From Hirundichthys speculiger (taxonomy: Eukaryota; Chordata; Actinopteri; Beloniformes; Exocoetidae), in the NCBI GenBank assembly GCA_018398805.1, contig JAGFBZ010000673.1:248001-312000 (forward strand): a stretch of 64,000 nt of DNA, in the 5' to 3' direction. The notes under the pieces are model-generated. The model made no database searches, was not told where the DNA came from, and saw nothing but the letters and a program-made list of their open reading frames with translations. The position numbers were made by a program, and so were the translations under genes. Below are positions 49,781 through 62,523 of this stretch, piece by piece. Each line of letters begins with the position of its first letter. Position 1 is the stretch's first letter.

Positions 49781-51240
49781 AAAAATACGTTATTAATGCC
49801 TGAAGGGAAATCAGTTGTTGTGGGAACTGTCCTTGAATCTCTTCATTGTAGATGGTTTTAGCTGTGTTCAGGAAGGATCTCCTGTAGCGTCGGTGTTGCA
49901 GCGGATCTGGAGAAGCCTCTGAATGAAGACACGCTGTTGATGAATCAGAATCATTGTCTGTCATGTTTTTAATTTTATGAAGCATCCTCCTTTTCGTAGA
50001 AGAGCAGGCTGGATGGTGTTGAATACACTGGAGAAATCAAAGAACATGGTCCTCACAGTGGTGTTTTGTCCAGAAAACTGTAGGTTCGTTGGAGCAGGTG
50101 TATGACGGCAACTTCAAGTCCAATCCCATAACGATAAGCACACTGCAGTGGGATCTGGAAGGTTTTTGTTTGCTTATTCAGGTGGACCAATAAAAGTCTC
50201 TTCAGGACTTTCATGATGTGGGATGTTAGGACTACAGGTCTATCAGTGACATGCGGTCAGGTGAGGCAGGGGAGGCCGTGCCTCACCTGCCATCATGGAA
50301 AGAAAGAAATGAAAAAAAAACATTTTTTATATTTATCAATTGATTTGTACTATAAAGTAATTTTCCATTTAACTTCACCATTTTTAGATTATTTTTTATT
50401 CAAAATCGCCGAATATTCACATTTACCATTCAAATACTGAGAAGATGAGGGCGGTGAGGCAGCACCCCGCTGAGGCTCACCATGGATTGCGCAATGACTC
50501 GGCTAACTGTGCTGCCATGCTATGTAGTGAGACCAGATCGCCGTCTCTTCGTATGTCACTTTTAAAATGTTCAAACACGTTTGCTATATGAAATAAGTTT
50601 CCATAGTTTAGCTGATTTATATAATGAACAGCAACTATATGTGTGTAATGTGTTTCTTGTGCCGGCGCGATCATAAAACGGCTGAGAAGAGGCACGGGGT
50701 GAGGCACGCACTTCTCCTGCCTCACGTTAGGGGGCACTAGTGAGCACAGGGATTCTTCTTGCAACACATTGGCTGCAGAATAAGTGACAGCAAGCGCTGT
50801 CACTTATTCTGCAGAAGGAGCGGCGCATGGACTTCATTTATAAGTAAAGGTAAGACCATAATAACTTTTTAAAAATTAAATGTGCTTTTTTGTGCGCTAC
50901 AGTTTGTATGTGTAAAGCATTTATATGTGAATGACGATAGGAGGTTTTAAACATAAACAGTTTACTGCTGCCAATCAAATGGTGAATAGGTTGTTCTGGA
51001 GGGTTCATATGCTTGTAAATCTGACTGATGAAGTCAGTGCCTCACCAGCCATGAATCTCACCGCACGTCACTGAGGTCTACAGTCATTGGGAGAAGATGG
51101 ATGAGAGCTTTTTGGTGCTGGAACAAGGCAGGATGTCTTCCACAGCACCAAAGCCTTCTCCTGGCTCAGGCTGAGCCAGGAGAAGGACCAACATGGCTGG
51201 TCTGCACAGGCTTTTTGGACTTAGGGGCTGACACCATCAT
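49781..51240 (-). pseudogene. LINE reverse-transcriptase remnant (CR1/L2/Rex-like), interrupted by a hAT element
   Basis: On the minus strand, 50243 to 49985 encodes MKVLKRLLLVHL, a CAYRYGIGLEVA-like block, and MFFDFSSVFNTIQPALL, which is reverse-transcriptase motif A (Asp of FDFSSVFNTI). Stops and frameshifts break it. The upstream part continues at 51074-51240. The two halves are separated by an 830-bp hAT element flanked by a duplicated AGGTCTAY. Confidence 0.75.
50244..51073 (+). mobile_element. Nested hAT-like non-autonomous transposon (830 bp)
   Basis: Termini are CAGTGACATGCGGTCAG on the left and, inverted, CAGTGACGTGCGGTGAG on the right. Flanks are AGGTCTAT (50236-50243) and AGGTCTAC (51074-51081), an 8-bp duplication with one change. 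It interrupts a LINE fragment, so it inserted later. No transposase was recognised. It contains a perfect 19-bp inverted repeat at 50773-50814. Confidence 0.88.
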
Positions 51241-51364
51241 TGCACTGTCAGGCTCCATGTGGCTAACTTAGGTCAATATTAGAGTTAGAAACTGGCACCC
51301 AAAAGTCAGTTATATTTTGTAGTGACGGTCCGTTTGCTCAACCTACCAACTACCTTGTCAAATA

Positions 51365-52588
51365 TACACTATATTGCTAAAGTTATTTGCTCCACCATCC
51401 AGATTATCACAATCAGGTGTTCCAGTCACTTCCATCTCCACAGGTGTATAAAATTAAGCATCTAGACATGCAGACAGTTTCTACAAACATTTGTGAAAGA
51501 ATGGGTCTCTCTCAGGAGCTCAGTGAATTCCAGCATGGAACTGTGATAGGATGACACCTGTGAAACAAATCCAGTGGTGAAATTTCCTCCTAAATATTCC
51601 ACAGTCAACTGTCAGGTGGATTATAAGGAAATGGAAGTGTTTGGGAACGACAGCAACTCAGCCATGAAGTGGTAGGACACGTAAACTGAGGGGGCGGGGT
51701 CAGAGGATGATGAAGAGCATAGTGTGAAGAGGTCACCAACTTTCTGCAGAGTCAATCACTACAGACCTCCAAACTTCATGTGTCCTTCAGATCAGCTCAA
51801 CAACAGAGCAGAGAGCTTCATGAATGGGTTTCCATGGTGGAGCAGCTGCATCCAAGCCAGACATCACCAAGAACAATGGAAAGCATCAGATGCAGTGGAG
51901 TAAAGCAGCCACCACTGGACTCTAGAGCAGTGGAGGAACGTTCTCTGGAGAGAAGAATCACACTTCTCCATCCGGTAATCTGATGGAAGAGTCTGGGTTT
52001 GGTGGTTTCCAGGAGAACGGTACTGGTCTGACTGCATTGATCCAAGTGTAAAGTTTGGTGGAGGGGGGGTTATGGTGTGGGGTTGTTTTTCAGGAGCTGG
52101 GCTTGGCCCCTTAGTTCCAGTGAAAGGAACTCTGAATGCTTCAGCAGACCAAGACATTTTGGACAATTTCATGCTCCCAACTTTGTGGGACCAGTTTGGA
52201 GCTGGAACCTTCCTCTTCCAACATGACTGTGCACCAGTGAACAAAGCAAGGTCCATAAAGACATGGATGGAAGAGTCTGGTGTGGATGAACTTGACTGAC
52301 CTGCACAGAGTCCTGACCTCAACCTGATAGAAGACCTTTGGGATGAATTAGAGCAGAGACTGAGAACCAGACCTTCTGGTCCAACATCAGTGTTTGACCT
52401 CACAAATGTTCTTCTGGAAGAATGGACAAAAATCCCCATAAACACACTCCTAAACCTTGTGGACAGCCTTCCCAGAAGAGTTGAAGCTGTTCTAGCTGCA
52501 AGGGGTGGAGCCACATCATATTGATTAGGAATTGGATGAACTAAAGCTCATATGTGAGTCAAGGCAGGTGAGCAATATAAGCAATATA
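51365..52588 (+). mobile_element. Nearly full-length, inactive Tc1-type transposon
   Basis: The left end TACACTATATTGCTAAAGTT is a Tc1-type terminus. The right end retains GTGAGCAATATAAGCAATAT and has lost its last bases. About 1.22 kb is the normal size for a Tc1 element. It holds a single transposase pseudogene. Confidence 0.85.
51501..52524 (+). pseudogene. Tc1 transposase pseudogene
   Basis: It opens with MGLSQELSEFQHGTVIG and ends at TGA 52522-52524. The best-preserved block (52072-52299) reads [20 protein letters not shown] and [20 protein letters not shown], including the second catalytic Asp in QHDCAPV. In-frame stops occur early (after TVIG) and at 52297-52299, where the usual Trp codon after VDELD is TGA. 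Frameshifts occur between. Not functional. Confidence 0.88.
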
Positions 52589-53819
52589 AAGGTTCAAATT
52601 ACTTTGTACTGTCCATAATGAAAACGGCATTCTGTCTGTTTGTTTCAGTCGGTCATCTTAAAAGAGACACAATAGTAAGAAGTGCCACGACTTCTTTTGT
52701 ATCATAAACTTAAAAAAAAGCAAAACAATAACAAACAAAGAGCTGTTTTTTTGTCTTTAGATAAAAATAAAACCTGTGGAAAGGCAGGAGGAGACAAGAC
52801 AATGAAGCAATAATGATCATATTTATATATCTATGGGCATCATACATATCATACTGCTTGTTTTGCAGTAAATCTGAGTTGTATTTTTCTCTTTATTTAT
52901 TGTTGATAGCCAGCCTTTTCCAAGTTTCTTTCCTTATAAACAAAATAATAAAAAATTGTGCAGGAGAAAATTGATAGTCACCACTGAGCATGACATCATC
53001 AGCTCAGCTGTTGCTAAGCTACAGACACAACAACCAGGTACATTCCTGGTGAAATCTGCTGATTTCAACACGTCTCTCTCTGCTGAATTTCCAACATTTC
53101 AACAGTTTGTTGAAATGCGAAAATAAAACATTGGATTTCTTTTATGCAAACATTAGAAATGCATACTTCTTCTTTTGTGTAATGAACTAAAAACAAAAAC
53201 AAACCAAGAGCTGTTTCTCTTTATCTTTAGAGAGGAATAAAACCTGTGAAAATGCAGGAGACAAGACAATGAAGCAATACATATATATTTATGTATATGC
53301 ATTTGAAACATGGAGAATCATTGATGATGGTCACTCCTGCAAGGCATTTAGGAGCCTAAAGATGGAACAGATGGAGAAAATGTTTGTACTGAAATGTTCA
53401 TACAATTGAAAAAAAGGGTTACTTTCAGATGAAGGATGGAAAAGCAAGTAAGTTGTCTTTTTTTATAATAATCTATAAAAACAAAGCATTATGAATCTAA
53501 TTTGGCTAAACATTTGTGACTGAATATCAGAACATGTATCACATAATTTTTCACATACAGTTTCATGTTGCTGCTGATATATATTTATATAAAAAAGAGT
53601 GGCTGGCAGATAAAGATATATGTATGAGTGTCTGCATGTTACATTTTGTCGCTGAGAAAGCATCGTCGCAGCAACAGAGAATTACCACAGTAACTCGGCA
53701 CCATGGCGTCACCCACAGCCGCTCACTGGAGAACAGCAACTGACACACAGTAACCTTCTCTCAAGTGTGTGTGTGGGCGTCCGCGAGTCAAAGTGTGGGA
53801 CTTTGTGATCAACTTCTGC

Positions 53820-53960
53820 CCAGCAAAACGGAGGAAGACAAGCAAGTGAGGCAAGAAACATGGAGAGGAGGGGAGAGAGTGAGGGAGCGATGGAGGGTGA
53901 AAAGAAGGGAGTGAAAGAGACCTGGGGAAGGTAAAAGGATGTCAGATGAGGAAAAAAATG
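53820..53960 (+). repeat. Polypurine tract
   Basis: About 140 bases, mostly A and G on the plus strand, with GGGAGAGAGTGAGGGAG-like words. Intergenic. Confidence 0.6.
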
Positions 53961-54321
53961 AGAGGAGAGCGGCAGACTGAGACAGATTTATACTTTAAAG
54001 GAAAGAATGATAAGATCTGAGAAAAATGATTTTAAAGCACAATCCTTTTTTTTTTTCCCAGCGTTTAATTGTTGCCAACAACAACAGCCTTTTCAAATGG
54101 TCCAAATTGATTTAAGAAGGTTAAATTTTCTCTACCTGGCTGTGGGAAAGTCAGAAACATGGATCTATCCTGTCTGTAATATTGTTTTTGTCACTGCATG
54201 AAGAAAGTTCCCCAGACATCATAGATTTAACTTGTTTTAATTTCCAGAAATACCTGCACCACATAGTTCACTGGACACATTTCAGAAGCTACGTAGGTAA
54301 AATAAGGATAACTCTGTAGTG

Positions 54322-54440
54322 CAGGGGTCTCCAACTCCAGTCCTCGAGGACCACTGTCCTGCACATCTTAGATGTTTCCCTGCTTCAGCACACCTGATTC
54401 AAATGAATGGCTCGTTAGCAGACCTGTGCAGACCTGGAGG
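54322..54440 (+). mobile_element. Left end of a hAT-type miniature transposon
   Basis: It begins CAGGGGTCTCCAACTCCAGT, then CTCGAGGACC, a terminus of a common fish hAT family, and continues to about 54440. The matching inverted end is absent, so the copy is truncated. Confidence 0.6.
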
Positions 54441-56325
54441 ACCAGCTGACCAGCAAACTTTGCACATTTCAGTTGTGTTTGTTATGTTATATTGTATTTT
54501 AAGTGTTCTTACATTATTGTGCACTTCTGTTATGTAAAATAAAAGATTTTTGGATTGAATGATTTTCTTGGTGTTTTTGGGCAGGGAGGGCCCCCATGCT
54601 CACTCTTGCCTAGGGCCCCCAAGGTGACTAGAAACGGCCCAGGGTTCAAGACAAGGTTCATTTCTGGAAGCTTCATGTGCACACGAAGCCACCTACTGGC
54701 CGGGTGTATAATCACAGGTACCTGTATCTCAGCCACAGTTTTTTTAACCTCGCAGCAAAGTCTAAACCACTTCCAGAAGCAGTCACGTGGTACAGCCGGC
54801 CAGCAAGACTACGGACGCCATCATTTTTGGCTCCTCCCCTAAATGAAGCAAGTCTCGATACGCGCTTTGCGGAAACATATCGGCACATCTTGTAACATCA
54901 CTAATTTAAATATTTAAGTATTCAACCACTGGCCATATAATGGCTTTCCTTTTGGAGCTTTTAATCCCTACATGTTTTGGATGCCTATGAGGGCAGTTCA
55001 CCAGTTTTTCTTCTTTGATCACTTTTAGCAGGTATTGACCTTTTCATATTGGAAAACACCACAGCACCTGGTGTCTTATGCTCAAACCCTGTTAAATGAC
55101 TATCATTGTGTTTGCCAGTTAGCTCATGCTGGTTTTTCAGGCTCCATCAGCATCAGCATTTACACTTTACTTGCTGCATGCCAATGTAACTGGATGGTCA
55201 GTGCTCTTGATTTTACTTGTTTGTGGGTTAATGTTGCAACTGACTGGAGGAAATTTCAAATTACTGCACTAATTACAATATATGTAAATGCAAATCATCT
55301 AACATGGAAGACTGGGAGGAGATGCTGCAGGAGAGAAAGTCTGGACAGCTCTGCTTAAACTGCAGAAAATGGACGGATCCATGGATAAGCTAAAACAATG
55401 ACTCACAGTGGATCACATCTTTAACACAAAACAGATAGTTTTATTAATAATCATTATAAAACAAAGTATGCGTACAGCTTAAAGAATGGACAAGCACTTG
55501 TTAAAGCACTGCACCAGTGCTCGTGCATATTTTAGCCCATTTATCCTAAACTGCATACACTTTAAATTATTGCACAGTCATAGATTGATTTCCTACCTTC
55601 TAGCCAGCAATTGGATTCAACTTATTTCACTAAATGAAAATGAACATTCACTGACTTGGAACTTGCCTGAGATACATAATCAATCACACTGAACAATTTA
55701 TTCATCAAAGGTCCGCTGTTGCCAGCTGTGAGCAAGAACCACTTGTGTGGCCATTAATGCCTGAGATTCTCTGAGACTGGAGAATCAGCAAGTGAACTTG
55801 CAAAAACTGCAGGATTCCTTTTAAAACATGCATTTATTTATTGATTTCAAATTTATTCTTATCTATTTTTTAAAATAACTTTCTAACTGAACTGTAGTTA
55901 ATGAGTACAGTGTCTTTTGGAGACTGAGTAGCATGTGTGGAGCAGCATCAAGGAGATAAAATCGTGTGTGCAACAATTAATAATCTGGAAAAAGGTTTTT
56001 CACTTATGCAGTCTGAGGCCAGGAACAGACAGGCATGCAGAAAGTCACAGGATTATGAAATATGCATGTTGAGTTCCTTACACACACTTCCACACCGGAT
56101 CTGGGGGGAGAGTTCATGCTTTGGTATTTACCTGACATTTAATTACAATCCGTCTCATGTGTGTGAAACAGCTGCTTGAACATGGCTCCAAACACGCTCA
56201 TACAGTCGTGTTTCCGTCGCTTCAGGGGACATAACCGTCACTCAAGTTCATTTACCTTAACCTCCATTCTCATGTTAACCATTGCAACAGATTATGTCCT
56301 CACAACAAATGTAAGCGTGCATGTG

Positions 56326-56327
<2 letters not shown>

Positions 56328-56362
<35 letters not shown>
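56328..56362 (+). repeat. (AC)n microsatellite, about 17 units
   Basis: Uninterrupted AC repeat in intergenic sequence. Confidence 0.95.
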
Positions 56363-56364
<2 letters not shown>

Positions 56365-57509
56365 GAGCATTCATGATGGTCACATGATTGAAAACGAATC
56401 TCCTGGCCTGCTCATCAGGACTACATGCTCTCACATTTTTCTGTTGCTTTGACATTTGCATCACACAAATGTCAGCTTATCGTCATATGTGGAACAGCAC
56501 AGCTTGTAACTGACAAGCCTGTTGCTGTCAGTATATCACTGACAGCTTAAAAAAGCAGACTGAGAAGTCAGGAGAAAACTCAAGGCTGGTTCTGTTGTTG
56601 TTCACTAAGTGGTTCTGTGTGATTTGACAGTCAGCGCAGACGTTCTGATGGTTTTTGTCTATGTTCGGCCCTCAGGAGCAATCATGCACACACATCCAGA
56701 CATAACTTTCGGAACAATTTCCCCTCTTGCTAACCTTCAAGAGGAGGGCAGACAAGATGAGAAGCTGTCTAGAAATCAACTGTGACAGTGTAATGAGGTT
56801 TTAGACAGGCACTGCAGCAGGAACAGGGGAGTAATGACAAGAGTAAACACCTGAACACAAGCAGCAGCGTTAAACAAGCAACAATAAAGTCTCTTATGCT
56901 GACTCATTCATACATGCACTTCACTTCAAACCGTCAAATTTAAAACACTTGTTTATAAAAGATGATATGAGCTTCTTCAGACAGGAAGAGGATTTAATGA
57001 TAATGGGAAGAATCCATCACTTTGCATGCAGAGAAATGGGCATGATTAATCACAGGAGCAGCCCAGGAAGAAAGGAAATGAACACAACACCCCTATTAGT
57101 CAACTGTCAGAAGACAGTAAACTTTCAATGTATGTTTTGCTCATTTCTTTAAAAGCTTGACGTATCGTAACTTTCTCACATAATTTACACCGTTTTCCTG
57201 CGCACATTTTCTATTGAAACTATAAATGTGAGTCATATTTTTTTTTTAAATAAAGAAAGCTGAGTATAGCACATTGCTTCAACTGCTCGACAAAAAAAAT
57301 GAAACTCCCAGAAAGTACCGATTTTACTAGAAGAAACTCTCTTTTATTAAAAGTAAGGCATGTCTTCCATGATGCTCAAACTTAGCAGACAAGAGTTGAA
57401 AGTTTAAGGTTTAAGTCCAGCTTTGAACAAAAAAAAAAAGAAAAAAAAGAAAAGTCTTTCAAGTATGACCAGACAGAAAAGTGTTGGGTGCAGTGTGCAG
57501 AAAAAGGTG

Positions 57510-58906
57510 TCATTGAGTGTATTCAGTGGGAGGGGGGGTGTTTAGGATCCTCACAGACTGAGGTATGAAACTGTTCAGAAGCCTTGTGGTCCTGGTACAG
57601 CTCCTTCTGTATCTCCTTTCTGATGGCAGGAGGGAGAACAGGCTATGGGTGGGGTGGGAGGGGTCACTGATGATGCTGGAGGCTCTACAGATGTAAAACT
57701 GGTTGTAGATCTCCAGCAGGAACAGAAGAGGCTCATCAATAATCTTCCCTGATGCTCTCACTATCCAGCTCGGCCGCCTCTGTTCTTAAGTTGTGCAGTT
57801 TCTGAGCCAGGTGATGATGCAGTATCGATGGTGCCCTTGTAGAACGTGGTGAGGGCTGGAGTGGGTAGCCAGGCCTGCCTGAGCCTCGGGAAGGGGGTGG
57901 AGCCACTGTTGGGCCTTCTTGATGATGACCGTGGTGTTGGTGGCTGAGGACAGATCATTTGCCAGATGCACTCTGAGGAACGTCACACTCCTGACCCTCA
58001 TTACAGTCATGGCATTCAAGTTCAGTAGAGGGTGATGTCCTAAACTAGCCTTCCTGAACCATTCCCTTGGTCTGGTCAGCACTCAGGGAGAGGTTGTGTC
58101 TGTTGCACCACGCTGTGAGCGGATCCAAATCAATTCTGTATGCTGACGCAGTGCAGTCTTGGGTCAGCAAGGTGAACAGCAAGGGGCTAAAGACGCAGCC
58201 CTGTAATGAGCCTGTGCTCACTGAGATGGTGGAGGATGTGTGGCTGCTGACTCTAACTCTCTGCCCTGTATGGGTCAGGAAATCCAAGATCCAATTACAG
58301 GTGAAGTCGACAAAGAGGAGTCTGGTGTAAGTATCCTGGTTTTCCAGATAGGACAGGGTGAGGTAGAGGAATGGTGGATACTGTATCATCCGTTGACCGG
58401 TTGGCTCTGTATGCAAACTGTAAGTGATCTAGATTTGTGTGGAAGCAGGTCTTGATGTGCTTGAGGTGCTTTGTCACGATTGGAGTGAGAGCTATGTGGC
58501 AGAAGCTATTCATGCAGGTAGCGTTGGATTTCTTGAACACATGAATGAAAACTGCACTCTTGAGGCAGTTGGGCACAGCTGCTTGGTTGAGGAAGACATC
58601 TGTGAAAACATCTTTCAGCTGCTCTGAATAGTCCTTGAGCTCGTGTCCTGGTACGTTGAATGGACCTGCAGCCTTCTGGGGGAACCTCTCTTCACTCCTT
58701 TCTTGCTGGAGACAGCAGCGGTGCCTGGATGTCACCGTCAGTTTGTCTGATGTGGAGTTGTTGGATGCCTTAAAGTGTCTATAGAGATTATTTAGTTTGT
58801 CGAGTACCTGGAGAAAACCCATGCACTCGTGGAGTTTGCATGTTCTCTCCATAATACTGACTGCCAGGACTCGAACCAAGTCCTGCCCTCGTCTTTTCAT
58901 CAACAT
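57510..58906 (-). pseudogene. LINE reverse-transcriptase pseudogene (CR1/L2/Rex-like)
   Basis: On the minus strand, in order: an upstream block (AAGPFNVPGHELKDYSEQL), DHLQFAYRANRSTDDTVST, RLLFVDFTCNWILDFLTHTG, VSTGSLQGCVFSPLLFTLL (motif around the QG-x-SPLL turn), LTAWCNRHNLSLSADQTK, LATHSSPHHVLQGHHRYC, and the C-terminal ISDPSHPTHSLFSLLPSERR. These occur in at least three frames. The catalytic YADD-type region has been lost between CTASAYR and IDLDPL. It is a decayed 1.4-kb 3' part of a LINE. Confidence 0.85.
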
Positions 58907-61900
58907 AGAAATACCAAGTTTCCAGGTTGTGGTTGTCAGTACTGAAACATTTTTTCCCAGTAGTGTTCCTTTTCAAAACAGAAGTGCCTATTAGTTTAAA
59001 AAGCAGAATTTAGTTGTACTCCGATTCACTTAGATTGATCCGTCACGATACAGTAGAGCATATAATTAGTCCATTAATCAAAACAAACTTCTTTTCTTTT
59101 ATACAAATTATTAATTCAATTACCCATACATTTCTAAGACAGAAAGAGATTGGTAAATATCTTTGGAGAGGGAAAGCAGAATGGAGACAATACATAAAAA
59201 CAGACAGTATTAATCAGCACTGATGCAGCTGTCGTTTCTGTCTTTGACAGACTGACAGAACAAACCAGATGACAGTTACTGACATACAAGCCATTCAGAC
59301 AAATGTCATTTTAGTCATCAGCTGTCTGAACATAAATGAAAAATGAAAATGGATGTTTGTGTGGACAGGAGGTTGGGTACGGGACAGAAGACGAGGACAT
59401 TCACATACATAATAGCAGGCTGCAGCGCCTATTTACTTCAACTGAATAATAATGCAAACCCTAATGGAAATTTGCATAATAATTAAGATTTCATTTGCAA
59501 CAAAGATTTAATGCAACACACACAAGAAGCCGTAGCTTTCTTTGCGAAGATATTCAGCGGAATAATGTATTACGCCCTTACAAACCAATGAAAGGGCGAT
59601 TTTTGGGGCTAATGGCTCTTTTGCACCACAGATGACATGTGCTGAACTTTCTGCTGCGTTCAGGTCAGTGCTCGCTGGAGTACAGAGCATAATGAAACTT
59701 CAAGGATGCTAATTTGTTGCTGGTGGGTGGTGAGCTCCTGGTTTGTATGCAGTGTGTGTGTTGCAGTGGTTGTGACACACAGCAGAACCATACTACACTC
59801 AAAGAAATGGTCCCTGTGGGGGCAGTAGGAGTCACCATAAGCTTCTATCTTACAATTCAGGGACACGCCATCAGTTCTTCCTCCATTTTTGCCTGGATAC
59901 ACGCCTCGTTCGTATTGGTTGTGCAAGTATATGTCACGGTTAACCAAGCTGAACTTTGATTGTGGCCCAGCGCAGTTGCTGAGCCACGGACTCACCTTCT
60001 TTCAGCGCAGCAGCAAACATTGTGCAGAGCAAGCCATTAAACGAATGGATTTCAGAGTGCTCGGGGACAGTTGTCATTTTTGGTGTGAAATGGCCCCGAC
60101 CCTGACCCAGGTCTGATAAGCCAGGACTGACCAAAAGCTTCTCATTTTTTCAAGAGCCTCAGAGCCCATTATACTGATGAAATCATGTCCCTGGAGGATG
60201 CAAAGTCTCCCCAACAAAACCAAAAAGACTCATGTAACATGCACACGCATTTGTGTGTCAATGACTGCAGAGCACTTTTTTTTTTTTTCCACACTGCTCA
60301 ACCAAACTGGGGCCCACATGTCTTTGTTGTGCATCACAGTGCTGTTAGTACTGTTCAAAGGCAGACTAATTTAATGTGCCTCTGAAGAGATGGATTACTG
60401 TATGTGTGTAAAGGAGTGCCAGCATGTGGAAAACACAGCACTGATTTATCTCTGCTGATCCCAGGACTCCAACCTGCAGCAAGAACAAAAAAACACACTG
60501 CAGTTGCACCATGTTGCTACCATCCTGTGAAAAGATCTTGATACTCAACCTTAACTGCAATCTAAATTTGATTTTATTCTCAACCTGAAATATATCTTCT
60601 CCTTGAAATGTAAAGGTTGGAATGGGTGATCATCTGATACAAAACCACTTACCTGATAACGGGTTTGTGTTTGTAGCATCTACCAGTCGCTGGTGTTAGT
60701 TTTTTGATTTTGTTGTATTATTGTCATTATATGTGATTTAACCATTCAGTGTTGGAATTGTGTTTGGTTAAAGATGGAAATGGTCTTACAGGCTTAAAGC
60801 TCTTTTTTTTTTTGTTTATTGCATCATGCTTCTTTGTAATTCAAAGTTGATTGAATGATCTCTGTCGTCTGCTCGCAGATTCGGAAGGTCATAGCCGTCA
60901 CTTCGGCTTCTAATATGAGACTTTGGGCTTCTTTTTGTATAAAGTTGCTTGAAATAATTATCAGTCGTGGCTCGTGTTTCTTTGGGCTTGCTTTTAAAAT
61001 AGTATTTACAAACATGGTCTCATTCAAACAAATTCCTTGACACCGTCTGCTTAGTGTCACAGATCAGCACTGTAACTCCCTCCTACTATCCTCCATGTGG
61101 ACAAATCCAGGTAGAGATCCTCCCTTAGCCTTCTGGGGTGACACCCTGGGTCCAACAACCACTCTGCTGGTGAGGAGCAGATTTTTTATTTTTATTTTTC
61201 CCTCTGTATCAGTTAATAAGTTGATGTAAAATAAAAATTTCATCCATCTAAGCAACAGCCTGAATATTTTATTTTATGAGCCCATTATTATTATCTATCC
61301 ATCCATCTATATACTTACACTTACTTCGGACACATTCATCCACCCTTGGATTATTTTAAAGTTGTCTTACAGATGGTTGTTTGTAGTCATGTTTTTTTTT
61401 TTTTCTCTCTTTCTCGAATCCTTCAGTCAGAAAGCATACAATACAAGCTTGAGTGGACAGGGCTGTAAATGTCATTTTCTTAAAAGAAAAAAAAAATCCT
61501 GTATACTAATGGCCCTGCAACATCCGTTTATGTACTCTAACTTGTGATGATCACAGTTTACTTATACTTTTATTAGCTTACAGTTCTAAAATATAAAGAT
61601 GTTGCTATGTTCTTGCTCTATAGTTTTTAGACCTGATGCCCCTTTTTATTGTAACTTTTTAACTTTTAGTGAAAACAAGAAATTATTTCAATTTATGGTT
61701 TCAAAATCCTCAGTTTTTAGTTGAATACATTAACCTTTTAGCCATGACATGCCCACAACAATATCTGGCTTATTTTGGGCTCATGTATGACTCTTCAGCT
61801 GCTCATCTGTTTTTCCATTGTTGGCAACGGTGTCATTGGTGCCAATTTAGCAACAGGTCAACAACAGACATCACCACACCCATAAGTGTCTCTGTAAAAC

Positions 61901-61907
61901 TTGTATA

Positions 61908-62523
61908 CAGTGATCTCTTATTTTTCGCAGGTTAATGGGGACCGCCCCCCGCGAAAATCAAAATCCACGACTTGGAGCTGGAGCCTCCCGAGCTTAAATA
62001 ATGTGTCTAAAATATGTTTAAAAACTGCAAAAAAAGTAGCGAGGCACTGCAGCGAAACAAGACAAAGGCTCAACTGTGGTCTTTCTGTTACCTTCACAGC
62101 CTCTGGTCTCTGAACCGTAGTAAAGAAACCGCTGGTATTGTGCTATTTTTGGCGTGTAAATAGCGGCTAACACGCTAACAACAACAAAAGAAAAAGTCTG
62201 GTTTTCTCTGCATGGAACGGGCACTTTATTCTGGCACTGCAGGAACTTGTAACATCACACATGTTGTATTGTTGGTTAACACTTTTTATCTAACCCCGTT
62301 GTCCCACAACACACACAACATTACCCATAAGGCCACACCATTACCCATAAGGCTACCTTCTTAAAGGGGCCAGGCTGGCTCACATTTCCTGCTGTGACAG
62401 AACGCGCACAACATCCTGTGATGTTTCCATGATTTTTTCTTGATTTTCTATTATATATTTCTGAAAAATCTGCAAATAACTAAAACCACAGAACTTAAAG
62501 CACGAATTGGCAAGGGATCACTG
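61908..62523 (+). mobile_element. Tigger-like miniature transposon with TA target duplication
   Basis: The 616-bp element has ends CAGTGATCTCTTATTTTTCG and (inverted) CAGTGATCCCTTGCCAATTC, flanked by TA (61906-61907, 62524-62525). The inner CCGCCCCCCGCGAAAATC is typical of Tigger-related elements. No open transposase frame. Confidence 0.75.
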
